Shown here: piece after piece, positions 11,755 to 22,362 of the stretch
Numbering within the stretch: position 1 is the stretch's first letter
Layout of the letters: the number at the start of each line of letters is the position of its first letter
Source of the DNA: Biscogniauxia marginata
Lineage: Eukaryota; Ascomycota; Sordariomycetes; Xylariales; Xylariaceae
Reading direction: 5' to 3'
Length of the DNA stretch: 64,000 nucleotides
NCBI GenBank assembly: GCA_022695795.1
Contig: MU404059.1
Location: 186,001 to 250,000 of the forward strand
Notes under the pieces: model-generated
What the model saw: the letters and a program-made list of their open reading frames with translations, nothing else
Database searches by the model: none
Told to the model about the DNA's origin: nothing
Translations under genes and position numbers: made by a program

Positions 11755-13629
11755 ATGGCATCCTTTACACCTTACACGTACATACAATGCCCTTGTCACG
11801 AAACCATAAACCGGACCCGTTCGCCAGATGATGCGCAATCGCCTACCTCCGGAGACTCTTTCGAGGATGACGAACGTACCTTCGACCCGCGCGCCCCTCG
11901 GTCGAACTACTGCTTGTATCCCCTCGAATACCTGCTGTACTGCGACGTGTGCCATCAGATCCGTTGTCCCCGCTGCGTCTCGGAGGAGCTCGTGACTATT
12001 TACTGCCCCAACTGTCTCTTCGAGGTCGGGAGTAGTAGTCTCAAGACTGAAGGGAATAGGTACGTGTCACTATCGCATAATCGAACCCCTCATGGCCACG
12101 CAATCCTGGCCTGACACCGCATGCCAAAGTCTGAATTCCGCCCTTCGACACCACCTCGCATCACCGTGTGGTTGTAACCTGTTACGTGATCTTGGGTTGG
12201 CTGACCGGAATCTTCGTGTAGATGTACGCGTAGCTGTTTCCAATGCCCAATATGCATTGGGCCCCTAGCCGTCCAATCCCTCGAGTCCGCACCTGAGCCC
12301 TCACTCCTGTCGGCCGATAACGCCAATTCAGCGGTGCCTTCCGGCCCATGGATCTTGACATGTTCGTACTGCAATTGGAACTCAGCTGAGATCGGCGTCA
12401 AGTTCGACAAACCGCAGGGCATCTTTGCCCAGCTGTCGAAGCTCCGTCACGGCGACGAACATGCCAGGCCTACGATCAGCGAGAACTCCCCACCGGCGAA
12501 AACTGACACTGTGCCCGAGACCTCCAAGGCGAGGTTTGCGGCGATGAAGTCGTTTTACAGCGCCCAGAATGCTAGTTCTAACCCTGGCTCTGCGCTTACT
12601 GGCATAGGCGATTACGGGCTCAGCTCCCCCGGAGCTCTTTCGCGTATCATGAACATATACTCTGGCAACAACGCGGGCGGTCTCAAGCAGAAGAACAAGA
12701 CGAGCGTGGTGCGAGAAGCGGACACCCCCAACGAGGGCTTCCGGGTAAGCGACCTGGATGAGAGCTCGGCTGTCTCTCACCTGCGTCGCAGTGGCTGGGA
12801 GGGCACCGTCACCTGCGACCAAGCCAAGCTGCAAGTCGAAGAGGGCGCACGCTTCGCGGACGAACTATGGCCAATACCCTACCTACTACGGACCAAGCGG
12901 TCCAAACGTTGTCCCGTCTGCCGGCATATCATCAGCAAGCCCGAGTCCAAGGTCGGCAACACGCGGTGGCGGATACGACTCGTCGCGAACAATTCGATCC
13001 CCTCGATCACCATCAAGCCGCTCCAACCATCCACGCCCTCCACGCCGGGAGCAACCCCGATCTCGGGCCTCCTTAGGCCCTTACAGCCCGCCCAGTTCAT
13101 CCTTACCTTCAAGAACCCGCTCTTTGACGACGTCAAGGTGACATTGGCGACGCCGGCCACCACGCCGGGCCGCTTTGCGTCGAGGGTGACGGTGCTCTGT
13201 CCCGAGTTCCAGATCGACGCCAACACGGATACCGACATGTATTTGGACGACGTCCTCAAGGACGGGGACAAGGAACGCCGGCGGCAGAGGGGGGACGAGA
13301 GCTCGCACCAGGCCGAGGCGGGCAAGATCTGGGAGCGGGGGCGGAACTGGGTCAGTATCGTCGTCGAGGTCATACCGGCCTCGCTCCGCCAGGACGTCTC
13401 TTCGCCGGGACAGAAGAGGGATGGCGACCCCGTGCTGGACTTGGGCCCGCTGAAGGAGGACGAAGACATCTTGGAGATACCCATGTTTGTACGACTAGAA
13501 TGGGAGGGCGAGGCATCAAACGATCAGGTGGGCACGGCAGCGAGCAAGGAAAAGGATGCCAGGGAGAAGAAGGAACTGGCTTATTGGTGTGCTCTTGGAA
13601 TTGGCCGCATTAGCCAGGAGTATAATTAA
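11755..13629 (+). CDS. ro-2: Dynactin subunit p62 (DCTN4 / Neurospora RO-2 type)
   Basis: Two exons, 11755-12059 and 12222-13629, 162-nt intron; about 570 residues. The acceptor at 12221 is chosen because it restores the conserved CTRSCFQCPICIGPLAV block. Zinc-binding Cys pairs typical of p62 are all visible: CPC near the N-terminus, CDVCHQIRCPRC, YCPNCLFEV, CFQCPIC, and CSYCNW further on. LLRTKRSKRCPVCRHI is another family block in the middle. p62 sits in the pointed-end complex of dynactin with Arp11, p25 and p27, and helps cytoplasmic dynein bind cargo; in filamentous fungi its loss gives curled, ropy hyphae and misplaced nuclei. The C-terminus ends with a short immunoglobulin-like beta-rich part. 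It lies tail to tail with the eS7 gene 244 bases away, and both are housekeeping genes outside the metabolite cluster. Confidence 0.95.
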
Positions 13630-13873
13630 TTTACGATACCCACAAGGAATTAGAAAATAGGTGAATCACGTTCATAGCGGGCATACATGCTAAGACACGA
13701 TTGTGGATGCGATTAGAAACCGAGCCTGTCCTTTATTTCACAAGCTATCTAAACGCCATGCCTTTTTCATTGGTTTGTTTCGGCCCATGAGATCCCCTGC
13801 TGTCGCTTGTCATGATTAATGAAGTGCAGCAATTTTGCAAGTACCACGCCATCGAACATCCTCCTGCTCAGCC

Positions 13874-14859
13874 CTAGTACTCAGGAGTGCCGGACTGGGG
13901 GAACTCAAAGGTGACCGTGCGGCCTGTCAGTCTTCGGTAGACCTCAGAGTAGGTGTCAAGCCGGTAGTCAACACCGCCCCGCTCCTTCTCGTCTAGGATG
14001 ACCTTCAGCAGTTTGCTGCTGTCCTCCTTGGTGCGCAGACGCTTGCCGACAATCTCGACGGGGTAGACGAGGTCGTCGAGGATAGCATCATGGACGGCAG
14101 TCAGGGTTCGCGAACGGGGTCGCTTTTGCTTCTGGGTGTTGCGCGAGCGAGCAGATCGCTTGGGCCGGGGCAGAATGCGGCGGGAAGCGAGGATCAGGAC
14201 GTGGCGGTCGGAGAACTTCTTCTCCAGCTCACGGGTGAGACTGTAGGGGGGACAAACTTGTCAGCGCTCTCTCTCTACTTGATTGGGATTATGAGAGATA
14301 TATAGAGAGATAGGGAATAAACTTACCGCTGCTGCACGCGGTGGAAGCCCTGCAAGGAGGGGACGGGGACAAAGATGACAATAGCCTTCTTGCCGTGGCC
14401 AACTTCGATCTAATCAAGACCCAAAGTCAGCAGGCGAGCTCCAGGACACTGTGAGAACTGTGTTCCTTGGACCGCTTCCCGTCCTATTCCACTGATGATT
14501 GTGTGATCTCCTAGTTTTTGCATCCCGCGAGAGGCAACTCGTCTCGATGACGAGACGATAGCAAAGAATCGCACCCTCGAGGTAGGTCGAATAGGTAGAA
14601 AACCGTTCTTTCTGAGGAGCCGATCATACGATTCGATTGTGGAATAGGGACCAAGCGCGGTCCTAGGCAGATGACATCGGGAAATCTGGATTCAATGGCT
14701 TCTCACCTCTCTCGCGGAGACGAACTGCAAAGGCCGGAGGGCAACCTTCAGGTCGGCAGTGTTGGTCTCGAGATCGTACAGAGCACCAGCAATGCTGGTC
14801 TCCAGCTCCGACGGGTTGTTGTGCGACGGGCTGTTCGGGGCAATCTTGGTGATCGACAT
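13874..14859 (-). CDS. rps7: 40S ribosomal protein S7 (eS7)
   Basis: Three minus-strand exons, 14859-14707, 14409-14327 and 14240-13874, with introns of 297 and 86 nt; exactly 200 residues, the usual length. The product starts [12 protein letters not shown] and contains [20 protein letters not shown], then [19 protein letters not shown] and [17 protein letters not shown], ending FPQSGTPEY. eS7 is a small-subunit protein that binds 18S rRNA and takes part in pre-rRNA processing. A long first intron near the start codon is common in fungal ribosomal-protein genes and often carries regulation. It marks the conserved left border of the metabolite cluster; nothing suggests a role in it. Confidence 0.97.
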
Positions 14860-15399
14860 GGTTGCTGATGTCGTGGGTGGGGGAAAGATTGCGAAGGTTG
14901 AGATGGGCGAAGTTGCTGTAGTTTGGAGGCTCGAAAAAAAAAAGTAACGGTACGAAATCACTAGAAACGAAATCCGAGTGGTTTGTGGGCAGAAAATGCA
15001 CGGACCCTCAGGGCAAGCGAGGTACTTATGTGGCTGAATGATGGCTTTTGACTGGCTGTGGCTGAGAAGACTCCGAACAGCTGGTGTCAGCTGCAACTAC
15101 TGACGTACCTTCTGAGCAAGGAAGCATAGGTACTTGGACTGAAGTCAACTATTGTTATAATTCGGTTCTCATGTAGATGAGACTTGCAAATTTTTTTTTT
15201 TCGCTTGAGTTGTAATATGACATACAGTTCGAGAATTTATACAAGGTTAACAAGGGCCACCTATATAGCAAAAACGTACACCTTTAAGACGATAGGAAAA
15301 TGTGAAAAACAAAGTAATTTCATCAAGTCCGATTCTTCCTCTGTATCTCTGGCATATACATGCGATGTAAACAGGTGTATATGTATATACTTCTGCAGA
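14860..15399. other. eS7 promoter / 3' flank of P450 gene
   Basis: 540 bases upstream of the eS7 start and downstream of the P450 stop; both genes are on the minus strand. It contains a pyrimidine-rich eS7 leader (complement of the A/G run at 14930-14945) and a T-run at 15190-15200. The transition from housekeeping to cluster DNA happens here. Confidence 0.55.
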
Positions 15400-17027
15400 T
15401 TACAATTTCTTCTTCCGCACCATAACATTAACCCCCGGCGCAGGCCCCAACGTGAAGTCGTGAGCCATGAACTTCGGCCCTTCCCCATCTGGGAACTTGA
15501 CCTCGTACTTGGTCCACAGCAGCATCAGCACGAACTTTATGACCAAGGCGCTAAGAAACCGCCCGGGACACGAGTGGAACCCGGCCCCGAAGTTCAGCGA
15601 GGTGTCCGACACGGACGAGAAGTGGAACCGGTTCGGGTCGACCGTCTCGCGCAGGCGGAGGAAGCGGTAGCCGTCAAACTTGTCCGGCTCCGGGTAGTTC
15701 GCGGCGTCTTGGTGGACCGCATCGGCGGGGAACTGCATCACTGTCCCTGCGGGGATGTAGAGGCCATCTTTGAAGGTATATGGCCTGACCGCAATGCGTT
15801 GCGCGGTTACTAGAAGCATTTCATCATTAGCGACTTTGCGTAAGTGATATTAAATAGGGGTTCGTGTTGACGACGCACTGAAACCGATCGGGTGCACTCG
15901 CTGGCTCTCCTTCATGAAGCTGTCTAGCTTCCGCATCTTGGACACGTGCTGAAGCGTCCACGGTCCGTCACGCTCAGCAATAGCCTGTCGCATCTCCTCT
16001 GCCAATTCTTCGTGGTACTCGGAGTGCGAAAGCATGTCAAACAGCGCCGTTGTCAGCGTCGCCGATGTAGTGTGCACCGACGCGAGGGTCAGAAAGAGCT
16101 GCTGGTCCGCGATTCTCGCCATTGACTTCTCGGCCGAGTCCAGGCGAAGCAGCCAGTTCATAGTGTCCTTGAAACTCGAGGTGCGTCCTTTCTTGATTGA
16201 ACTTAGCCGCTCATTGTAAAGCGGCCGCAGAAGCTTGGTGGCCTTGGCCCGGATCTCGCGCAGTTGTTTCGGTGCGTCGCTCTTCCACCGTGATAGCCAC
16301 CGCCAGCGGGGAGTAAAGTTGTCACGGATCGCGTTGGCAGCACCAAAGACAGCAAATGTGGTCGTAAGCGCTATCTGAAGCCATTCTGGATTCCGGCAGA
16401 GTTCGGGACCGACCAATACCAAAGCCGTGGCCCGTGAGACAACGCTGCTGACAAGATCGTAAGCGCCGATTTTTGTCCACTCCTCAGAGCTGATTCTGGA
16501 ATCCAGTGCTGCTTCCACCTCGGTATAGATACCATCTGCTAGTGCGCCTGTTATGGCGATGTTAGGATCGATAGATACGTTTTAGTGAAGTAGAGATCAA
16601 GAAATTGCACACCAAGGTTCTTATTTAGATCTATTCGAATAACTTGTGCTGACGCTTCTGTCTGATACGGCGCATCGCTATATCTCAACAAGAATGCTTT
16701 CTCGGAAAACTCTGTGAAGCTCAAAACTGATGCAGGTGCAGCCTTCACCTCATCCAGGTATTTCATGGGAAGTAACAGTTGCGGCCCTAGCTCGCCAACT
16801 GGGTTCCGCATCTGAAACGGCGTGCCGTGGCGGAGATATTTCTCATAACCCCGGAAGAGCAAACTGCGGGAGTCTGACAGGTACCTCTCTGGGGCATCAT
16901 TTTCCTTGAACCGAAGCTCAGGGATATGTGAAAGGGCCTCTTTCGTCACAGGGGGCCGCGCGGAAAATAGCCAGAAAACTAGCAGTGCTACAGCAGCGCA
17001 GCCGCTAAAGAAGAGTAGGTGAGCCAT
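15400..17027 (-). CDS. Cytochrome P450 monooxygenase no. 1 of the cluster
   Basis: Three minus-strand exons, 17027-16613, 16547-15879 and 15809-15400 (introns 65 and 69 nt); 497 residues. N-terminal membrane anchor at residues about 4-20 (LLFFSGCAAVALLVFWLF). The I-helix reads LASVHTTSATLTT, a His-Thr-Thr form seen in fungal P450s that oxidise terpenoid and polyketide scaffolds. The K-helix ExxR is in FMKESQRVHPIGF, and the heme loop is FGAGFHSCPGRFLS with the thiolate Cys. All core motifs are intact, so an active ER-bound hydroxylase or multi-step oxidase is expected. It is the first cluster gene after the ribosomal gene, transcribed in the same direction as the enoyl reductase 195 bases upstream. 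Likely substrate is the cyclised PKS-NRPS product; position of oxidation unknown. Confidence 0.95.
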
Positions 17028-17222
17028 AATTGTGATTCACTTTGGTATTAATTTTCAGGATGATCATTAGGCCTTTGAAACTTTGCATGTTATGTTGGGT
17101 GATATGTTAGAACTGATCTTACAGTGCTTCGGTATGGGCAGGCTCCGCTCGCCCCGAAGATTCGGGGACCCACCCGGAGATCGGGGCCGAACCGCACCGT
17201 ATTACATTACCTATTCGGGTAA

Positions 17223-18365
17223 TTAGGTACTGTTGATCACTACGATCAGTTTCTCACCCGACACCTTCTTGCTCTTCAACTTCTCGATACCTTCCAGGAT
17301 GGACTCAAATCTTCCATCCATAACCTTCAGCGGGTGTGGCTTTAGTGCCCCACGATCCAGTAACCCTTGCACACTCTTGTACCACTGCACCCCGAAAGCA
17401 CGCATCTCGGGATCAGCCTCCTTTTCGTAGCCGTAGTCCAGCCCTAGTCGATGTCCTAGCAAAGCCGGGCCCATAACGAATCCGACCTTGATCGTCTTTC
17501 GTTCTAGCAAGTAGTCGGGATACATCTCTAGGCAAGCGTAGCGGCCGCCCACTCGACCCATTGCTCCGTAGCAAAGCGCAATGCTCTTTGTGTCAGTGAA
17601 AGGGTCGAGAATATAGCGAAGCCTGTTTCCGGTGTACGTCTTGATCTCCTTAACACAGTCGGGATTGTTGTAGTCGAAGACCTCTTCTGCACCGTACGAT
17701 TTAGCAAGGGCAAAGTTCCTGGGCGAACACGTCGTGATGGGCTTGTGACCTATCCTGTATGTAGATCAACAAGTAAGCCAGGTGTTTTACTAGCTGTGCA
17801 CTAATACATGATGTGCAATCGTCACTTACAAGCGAAGGAGTTGCATGGCCATCGTCCCTACTGAGGAACTCCCACCATGTACAAACACTGTCTGGGGGTT
17901 TGCGGCCGGCTGCTCCGGCGTACCCGGTAGCTCTAGCGCCTTGAACAAGGCCATACCCAACGTCGCAAGTCCCGTACCGCCAAGCGCGGCGGCCTCCTCA
18001 AACGACATCGAGTCGGGGATCTTCAGCGTGAACTCGGCCTCCGATGTGATATACTCGGCGAACGACCCCGACTCCGGCCGAAGTGGGTTGGACCCGTGTA
18101 CGGCGCCGCAGACCCGGTCTCCGATCTTGAAGGGCAGTTCTTTCTCTGACCCGAGACCGATGACGACGCCGGCAAAATCGCAGCCGTCGATGGCACCAGC
18201 GCAGGGGAACCGCTCGTGCATCTTGTAGTCGCATGGATTGAGGGCGACAGCTTTCGTCTGGATGAGGATCTCATCTGCTCGGGGCTTGGGGAGAGAGTGA
18301 TTGGTTTCAATTCGGAGCTTGCCGTCCTCGTCTTCGAGGACAACCGTCTGGGTGGATGGGAGCAT
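17223..18365 (-). CDS. Trans-acting enoyl reductase (MDR superfamily, LovC/CcsC type)
   Basis: Two minus-strand exons, 18365-17830 and 17754-17223, with a 75-nt intron; 355 residues, the usual size. An N-terminal GroES-like domain (KAVALNPCDYKMHERF, CDFAGVVIGLG, GDRVCGAVHG) is followed by a nucleotide-binding motif VHGGSSSVG at residues about 162-170 and CSPRNFALAKSYGAEEVFDY. It lacks the zinc-binding cysteines of alcohol dehydrogenases, as expected for NADPH enoyl reductases. Such proteins dock on PKS-NRPS enzymes whose own ER is dead and reduce the enoyl-ACP at chosen rounds, setting the saturation of the chain. The start at 18365 (MLPSTQTVVLED) aligns best; an in-frame Met 48 bases further upstream is possible. 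It shares a 305-base divergent promoter with the Diels-Alderase-like gene. Confidence 0.93.
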
Positions 18366-18670
18366 CGTCGCTGCTTGGATAGTTCTTACCTTCTTTCCGT
18401 GTGAGTATAGCATTGCTGCGAATGAGTAGAGAATTATGTTTCCACCAGAATACTGTTGGTTGTGTTTCGGAAAAACAACTGATGATATAACCCGATTCGG
18501 AGTCGGACAACATCGGTGGCCATTTTGAGAGAGCGCCCCTAGAGTTAATTCGCATGTGTACACCTACCCCACGGAACTGAAGGTAGCCAGCTCAAAAGCT
18601 CAACTATACAGCGCTGAGGCAGGACAGACCATATCCCTTCTCGATCAAGATATCATATTGAGCGTACACA
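18366..18670. promoter_or_regulatory. Divergent promoter of enoyl reductase and Diels-Alderase-like genes
   Basis: 305 bases between two divergent starts. It contains the 11-mer TCGGAGTCGGA at 18497-18507, 132 bases from the enoyl reductase start and 164 bases from the Diels-Alderase-like start. The PKS-NRPS promoter has the same word except for the middle base. The shared region suggests co-regulation of the two genes. Confidence 0.5.
18497..18507 (+). promoter_or_regulatory. Candidate regulator site TCGGAGTCGGA
   Basis: A tandem TCGGA with one base between the units. It differs by one base from TCGGACTCGGA upstream of the PKS-NRPS gene and resembles AflR-type sites (TCG-N5-CGA) with one mismatch. 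The cluster's own Zn2Cys6 protein is the likely binder; this is inference. Confidence 0.35.
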
Positions 18671-19953
18671 ATGAAGTCATACTTTGTTACATGCATGCTA
18701 GTCGGCTTCGTCCACAGCTGGCCCCAGCCATGGCCTCCACACTGGCAGCAGGGTCTTGATGGAATGCCGGTGGTCGAGGAATGTGAACTGAGCAATCTCA
18801 CAGCTTTCGAAATGACCAAGGGCCGACACGTATCCGACTTCACCACCAATGCGGTAGAGAACTTTAATACGCCCAAGATAAGTCCCCTCAACTCTTCGGC
18901 CGGCGAGCAATGGGAGTTCGATGGTGTTTCAGAAGATGGAATGCAGTCGTTCGTGTTTGGGTTCTACCGAGACCCCAATTATGCTATTCTGGGTACAGGC
19001 AACTTCCGCCTATCCATCGAGTTCGCTTTCACCGATCGAACACGGTTCTACGAGGTTTACTATCCTGAAAGATCAGTCGTGGAGAGTTGTGGTTTTGGAA
19101 CTAGGGGATGGTGGTTTGATGAGAAAGATGGCTATAGCTTTTCATTTTTAGTCAAGAATGATATGAGTGAGGCCTTGATATATCTGGATTCTGAGACGGT
19201 CAAGGGGAAGGCAGTCATCAAGTCACTGGCCCAGCCATTGGCGGCAGATGGCAGCGTATGGCCGGCCGAGAATGCATCCACTGTAGGCGTCCCGTTCTGG
19301 CATTGGTCGGAACCGATTCCTGCTGGGAATCTGGAAGTAGAAGTTACAATTAATGGGAAGGATATTGCCTACAAGGGAATGGGCGGACACGAACGATTCT
19401 GGTCTGCATTCAGGTAAGTTGTACTACCCTCTGGTTAATTTTCTATGGCGCTGACCCGGAATGATATACGTATAGTTGGTTTACATGCCTCACGAATCTG
19501 AATGCTGTCCGCGCCATGCTGGGACCCTACGTTCTGTCATACTTCGGCTTCAACTCTAATTTGGATAAGAATTACGCCCATCAATCCGTCGTACTATTCA
19601 AGGATGGGACGCCTATATTCCGAAGCACTCGTGCCACCCCGTCAGATATCGAAGACTATGCCCTTGTAACAAAGTCTTATGGCGGTGCCGTCACGGGAAC
19701 TCTCAAGGATAAAGTCACGGGCTACCAGGTGGAACTAGTATCGCCCGGGCGGTCACAGCACTACACTTTCTTCGCAGAACATTCAAATGTGGGATTTGAG
19801 TATATCTTGGGCGAGGGTGTCGGAGGAAGCGGCTTTTCAGGCATTTCCAGGGGCGGGCACGTAGGATTATCCCAATATCAAGGGGTAGCCTTGACGGAGG
19901 CATTGACCTTTCCTAAGAACTCGCCACTATTTAAGAGCAACTATGTGGAATGA
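18671..19953 (+). CDS. Diels-Alderase-like protein (CrtC/lipocalin-like fold; CcsF/Fsa2 family)
   Basis: Two exons, 18671-19413 and 19476-19953, 62-nt intron; 406 residues. It begins with a hydrophobic segment ([14 protein letters not shown]) that may be a signal or anchor, then [11 protein letters not shown]. Family blocks are [20 protein letters not shown] near residue 80, [14 protein letters not shown], the junction [16 protein letters not shown], and [10 protein letters not shown]. These belong to the hydroxyneurosporene-synthase-like family that includes the [4+2] cyclases of decalin-tetramate and cytochalasan pathways (Fsa2, CghA, CcsF, PyiF). The expected role is stereoselective intramolecular Diels-Alder closure of the polyene onto the pyrrolinone or tetramate. 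Its neighbours (trans-ER on one side, alpha/beta-hydrolase on the other) are the usual core partners in cytochalasan clusters. N-glycosylation-like NSS/NLT sites are present. Which ring system forms cannot be read from sequence. Confidence 0.88.
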
Positions 19954-20457
19954 CTTAGATTACAGATTTATAGATATATATTATGCTCTACTTGTATTTA
20001 TTGAATAACGATACTTGGCCGATTTCCTTAGTGTACTTTGAGGAACGTAGCCTGGGATTCTTGCGCGTGGAATAAATCGAACGACTAATTCGTGCAGACA
20101 TCAACATTCAATAGCAATACAGCCTTGACATTCTTGAATATTTCTGAAAGCCTCTCGATGTGTCATTTCCTCATGAAAAATATCCGGCAGTCGGACACCG
20201 AATCCCGAATTCGCTTCCGACTCTCTGAGCGATGCATAGGTACCTATGTACAATAAACTTTGCGTTAATGTTTGTATCGTTTTATCACCCCATGTTGTGA
20301 TCTACCTTACGGTACCTGAGATTTTTCGTAAAAGCAGGAAGTGGATTTCACTTGATTCAAATTTGTGGCACGAAAAGGGGCAGGAAAGCCTTTCTATTAT
20401 ATTTTTTCTTCACTTTGCCATCTTTCCCCCACCCCTTTCTAGGATAAATCTGTCAGA
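19954..20457. promoter_or_regulatory. Intergenic region / promoter of the hydrolase-like gene
   Basis: 504 bases after the Diels-Alderase-like stop. Two half-sites of the cluster motif face each other: AGTCGGA at 20189-20195 and its complement TCCGACT at 20216-20222. A CT-rich block (20400-20440) precedes the hydrolase start. Confidence 0.4.
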
Positions 20458-21839
20458 ATGCATAAGCTATTCCCCGGCAGCCCCTTCTTCGACTTCGAGA
20501 CGATCCGTATTCTCGGGACAACTGTCTATGGAGGGGCTGACGTCGCCGAGGTGCTCGAGGCCGTAGGCCAAATCAAACCGGACGACCCAATCTCGTGGGA
20601 GGAGGCATGGCGTGTGCAGGCTGAGCGGGCGATGATTCTAGCCGAGGAGGCGCGCACGTCTGGTGACCGCGACGCCGCACGAAGGGCATATCTGCGCGCA
20701 TCCAACTACACGCGCGCCAGCGGGTACATGTACGTATCGACTTGGGCAGACGGTGGATCGCTGGTTCAAGACCCGCGGGCCCTGCCCATTGCAGAGCGGG
20801 TCGGAGAGCTCTTCCGTACAGCGATGACGCTCATGGACGGCGAGACACATCTCCTATCCATTCCATTCGAGGACTACGTGCTGCCTGGGTATCTCTATCT
20901 CCCTCCTCGCGATCGCAGGATACCGGGGCGGAAAATCCCCATTCTTGTAAACACTGGAGGTGCGGACTCCTGCCAGGAGGAGCTATACTACCTCAATCCG
21001 GCTGGGGGTACAGGGATGGGATATGCGGTACTGACTTTTGATGGACCTGGTCAGGGGATCATGCTGAGGAAATATGGCCTGGAGATGCGCCCGGATTGGG
21101 AGGCCGTCACTACACGAGTCATTGATCGGCTTGAGGGGTTCGCCGCGGAGCATCCCAAGCTAGAGCTCGACCTGGATCGTATCGCGGTTTCGGGAGCGTC
21201 AATGGGAGGTTATTACGCTCTACGAGCAGCTGCTGACCCACGAGTCAAAGCTTGCGTTGCTATCGTGAGTACACGTTTCTACCGCTCACTGTTGGGGTGC
21301 AGACTAAACTAAATTGATTTTAGGATCCCTTCTACGACATGTGGGACTTTGGCACGGCCCACGTATCACCGCTTTTCATTAAGGCCTGGACATCCGGGTG
21401 GTTGAGTTCTGGCGTCGTGGATCGGTTGATGGGTATAGTGTCGCGGCTATCGTTCCAGCTGAAATGGGAGATTTCTGTCACAGGGACCTTCTTCGGGATA
21501 TCATCGCCGTCAGCCATTCTGCTACACATGAAGAACTACACATTGCGAGGGAGTGGGGACGTTGAAGATGGCGGTACAAATACGAGTTTCCTATCCCATG
21601 TGACATGCCCCGTGCTGTTATCTGGCGCCGGCAAATCCCTTTACCTAGATGTAGACAATCACACAAGAAGATGCTACGACGCCTTAACTAATGTAGCCGC
21701 CAAGGATAAACAGCTCTGGATCCCAGAGAGCGAGGGCCAGGGGAGCCTGCAGGCCAAGATGGGCGCGTTCGCGCTGTGCAATCAGAGGACATACCGGTTT
21801 TTAGACGAGGTTTTTGGGGTAGTTAGAAAACCTCTATAG
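20458..21839 (+). CDS. Alpha/beta-hydrolase-fold protein of PKS-NRPS cluster (CcsE/PyiE-like)
   Basis: Two exons, 20458-21264 and 21324-21839, 59-nt intron; 440 residues. A helical N-terminal cap (about residues 1-130) precedes the hydrolase core: ILVNTGGADS for the oxyanion region, LTFDGPGQGIMLRKYG, and the nucleophile elbow VSGASMGGYYALRAA with Ser. Past the intron come DPFYDMWDFG and HVTCPVLLSGAGKSLYLD. Where most family members have GxDD and EGxxxHC, this protein has GAGKSLYL and EGQGSLQAKMG, so the catalytic Asp and His seem replaced. Proteins of this type are required in cytochalasan pathways after aldehyde release, probably for Knoevenagel condensation to the pyrrolinone rather than for plain hydrolysis. 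No signal peptide; cytosolic. Confidence 0.88.
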
Positions 21840-22362
21840 ATACCTCTGTATTTAGTTTAACATTTAATTAAACCGCAGGAACTTAGCGGAGGTCTTAAAT
21901 AGCTCTTGAGGGGAAATAGGTACCTATACTATAGAATATTTCATGATGCAATAGACACACGGAATATTTGTGACATAGGTAATAGGGATAAGAACTTGTA
22001 CTGATGAGTATTAACTGCAGGATCATATTCGCATAGAAATGCTGGGGTGTGCATTTGATGGAGCGCTCGGTCGTATGGCATAACTTTGGTGAATAATATT
22101 TCCCGTGGTTAAAGTTTGGTATTCAACTTGAAGATGATATATCCAGTCTGCCAAACGAGAATAAAATGTGATCTGATTTTATTATTCAGTACCTACAATC
22201 TGCATCCATCGTTGTTGGCCTGCTATATTTTGCGATGCCTACTTCATACGTACATTACATATCTCGTACACGGTCTAGTCTCAACAAAGCTGACGAAGTC
22301 ATAGTTAATCCTATTCGGTCTTGGATAGTTTCATGCCTTTTGAAATTTGCGTAGTGACGAAA
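21840..22362. other. Tail-to-tail intergenic region
   Basis: 523 AT-rich bases between the hydrolase-like gene (+) and the MFS transporter (-). It must hold both 3' UTRs; TTTAATTAAA-like runs near 21855-21875 could be polyadenylation elements. No gene seen. Confidence 0.5.
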
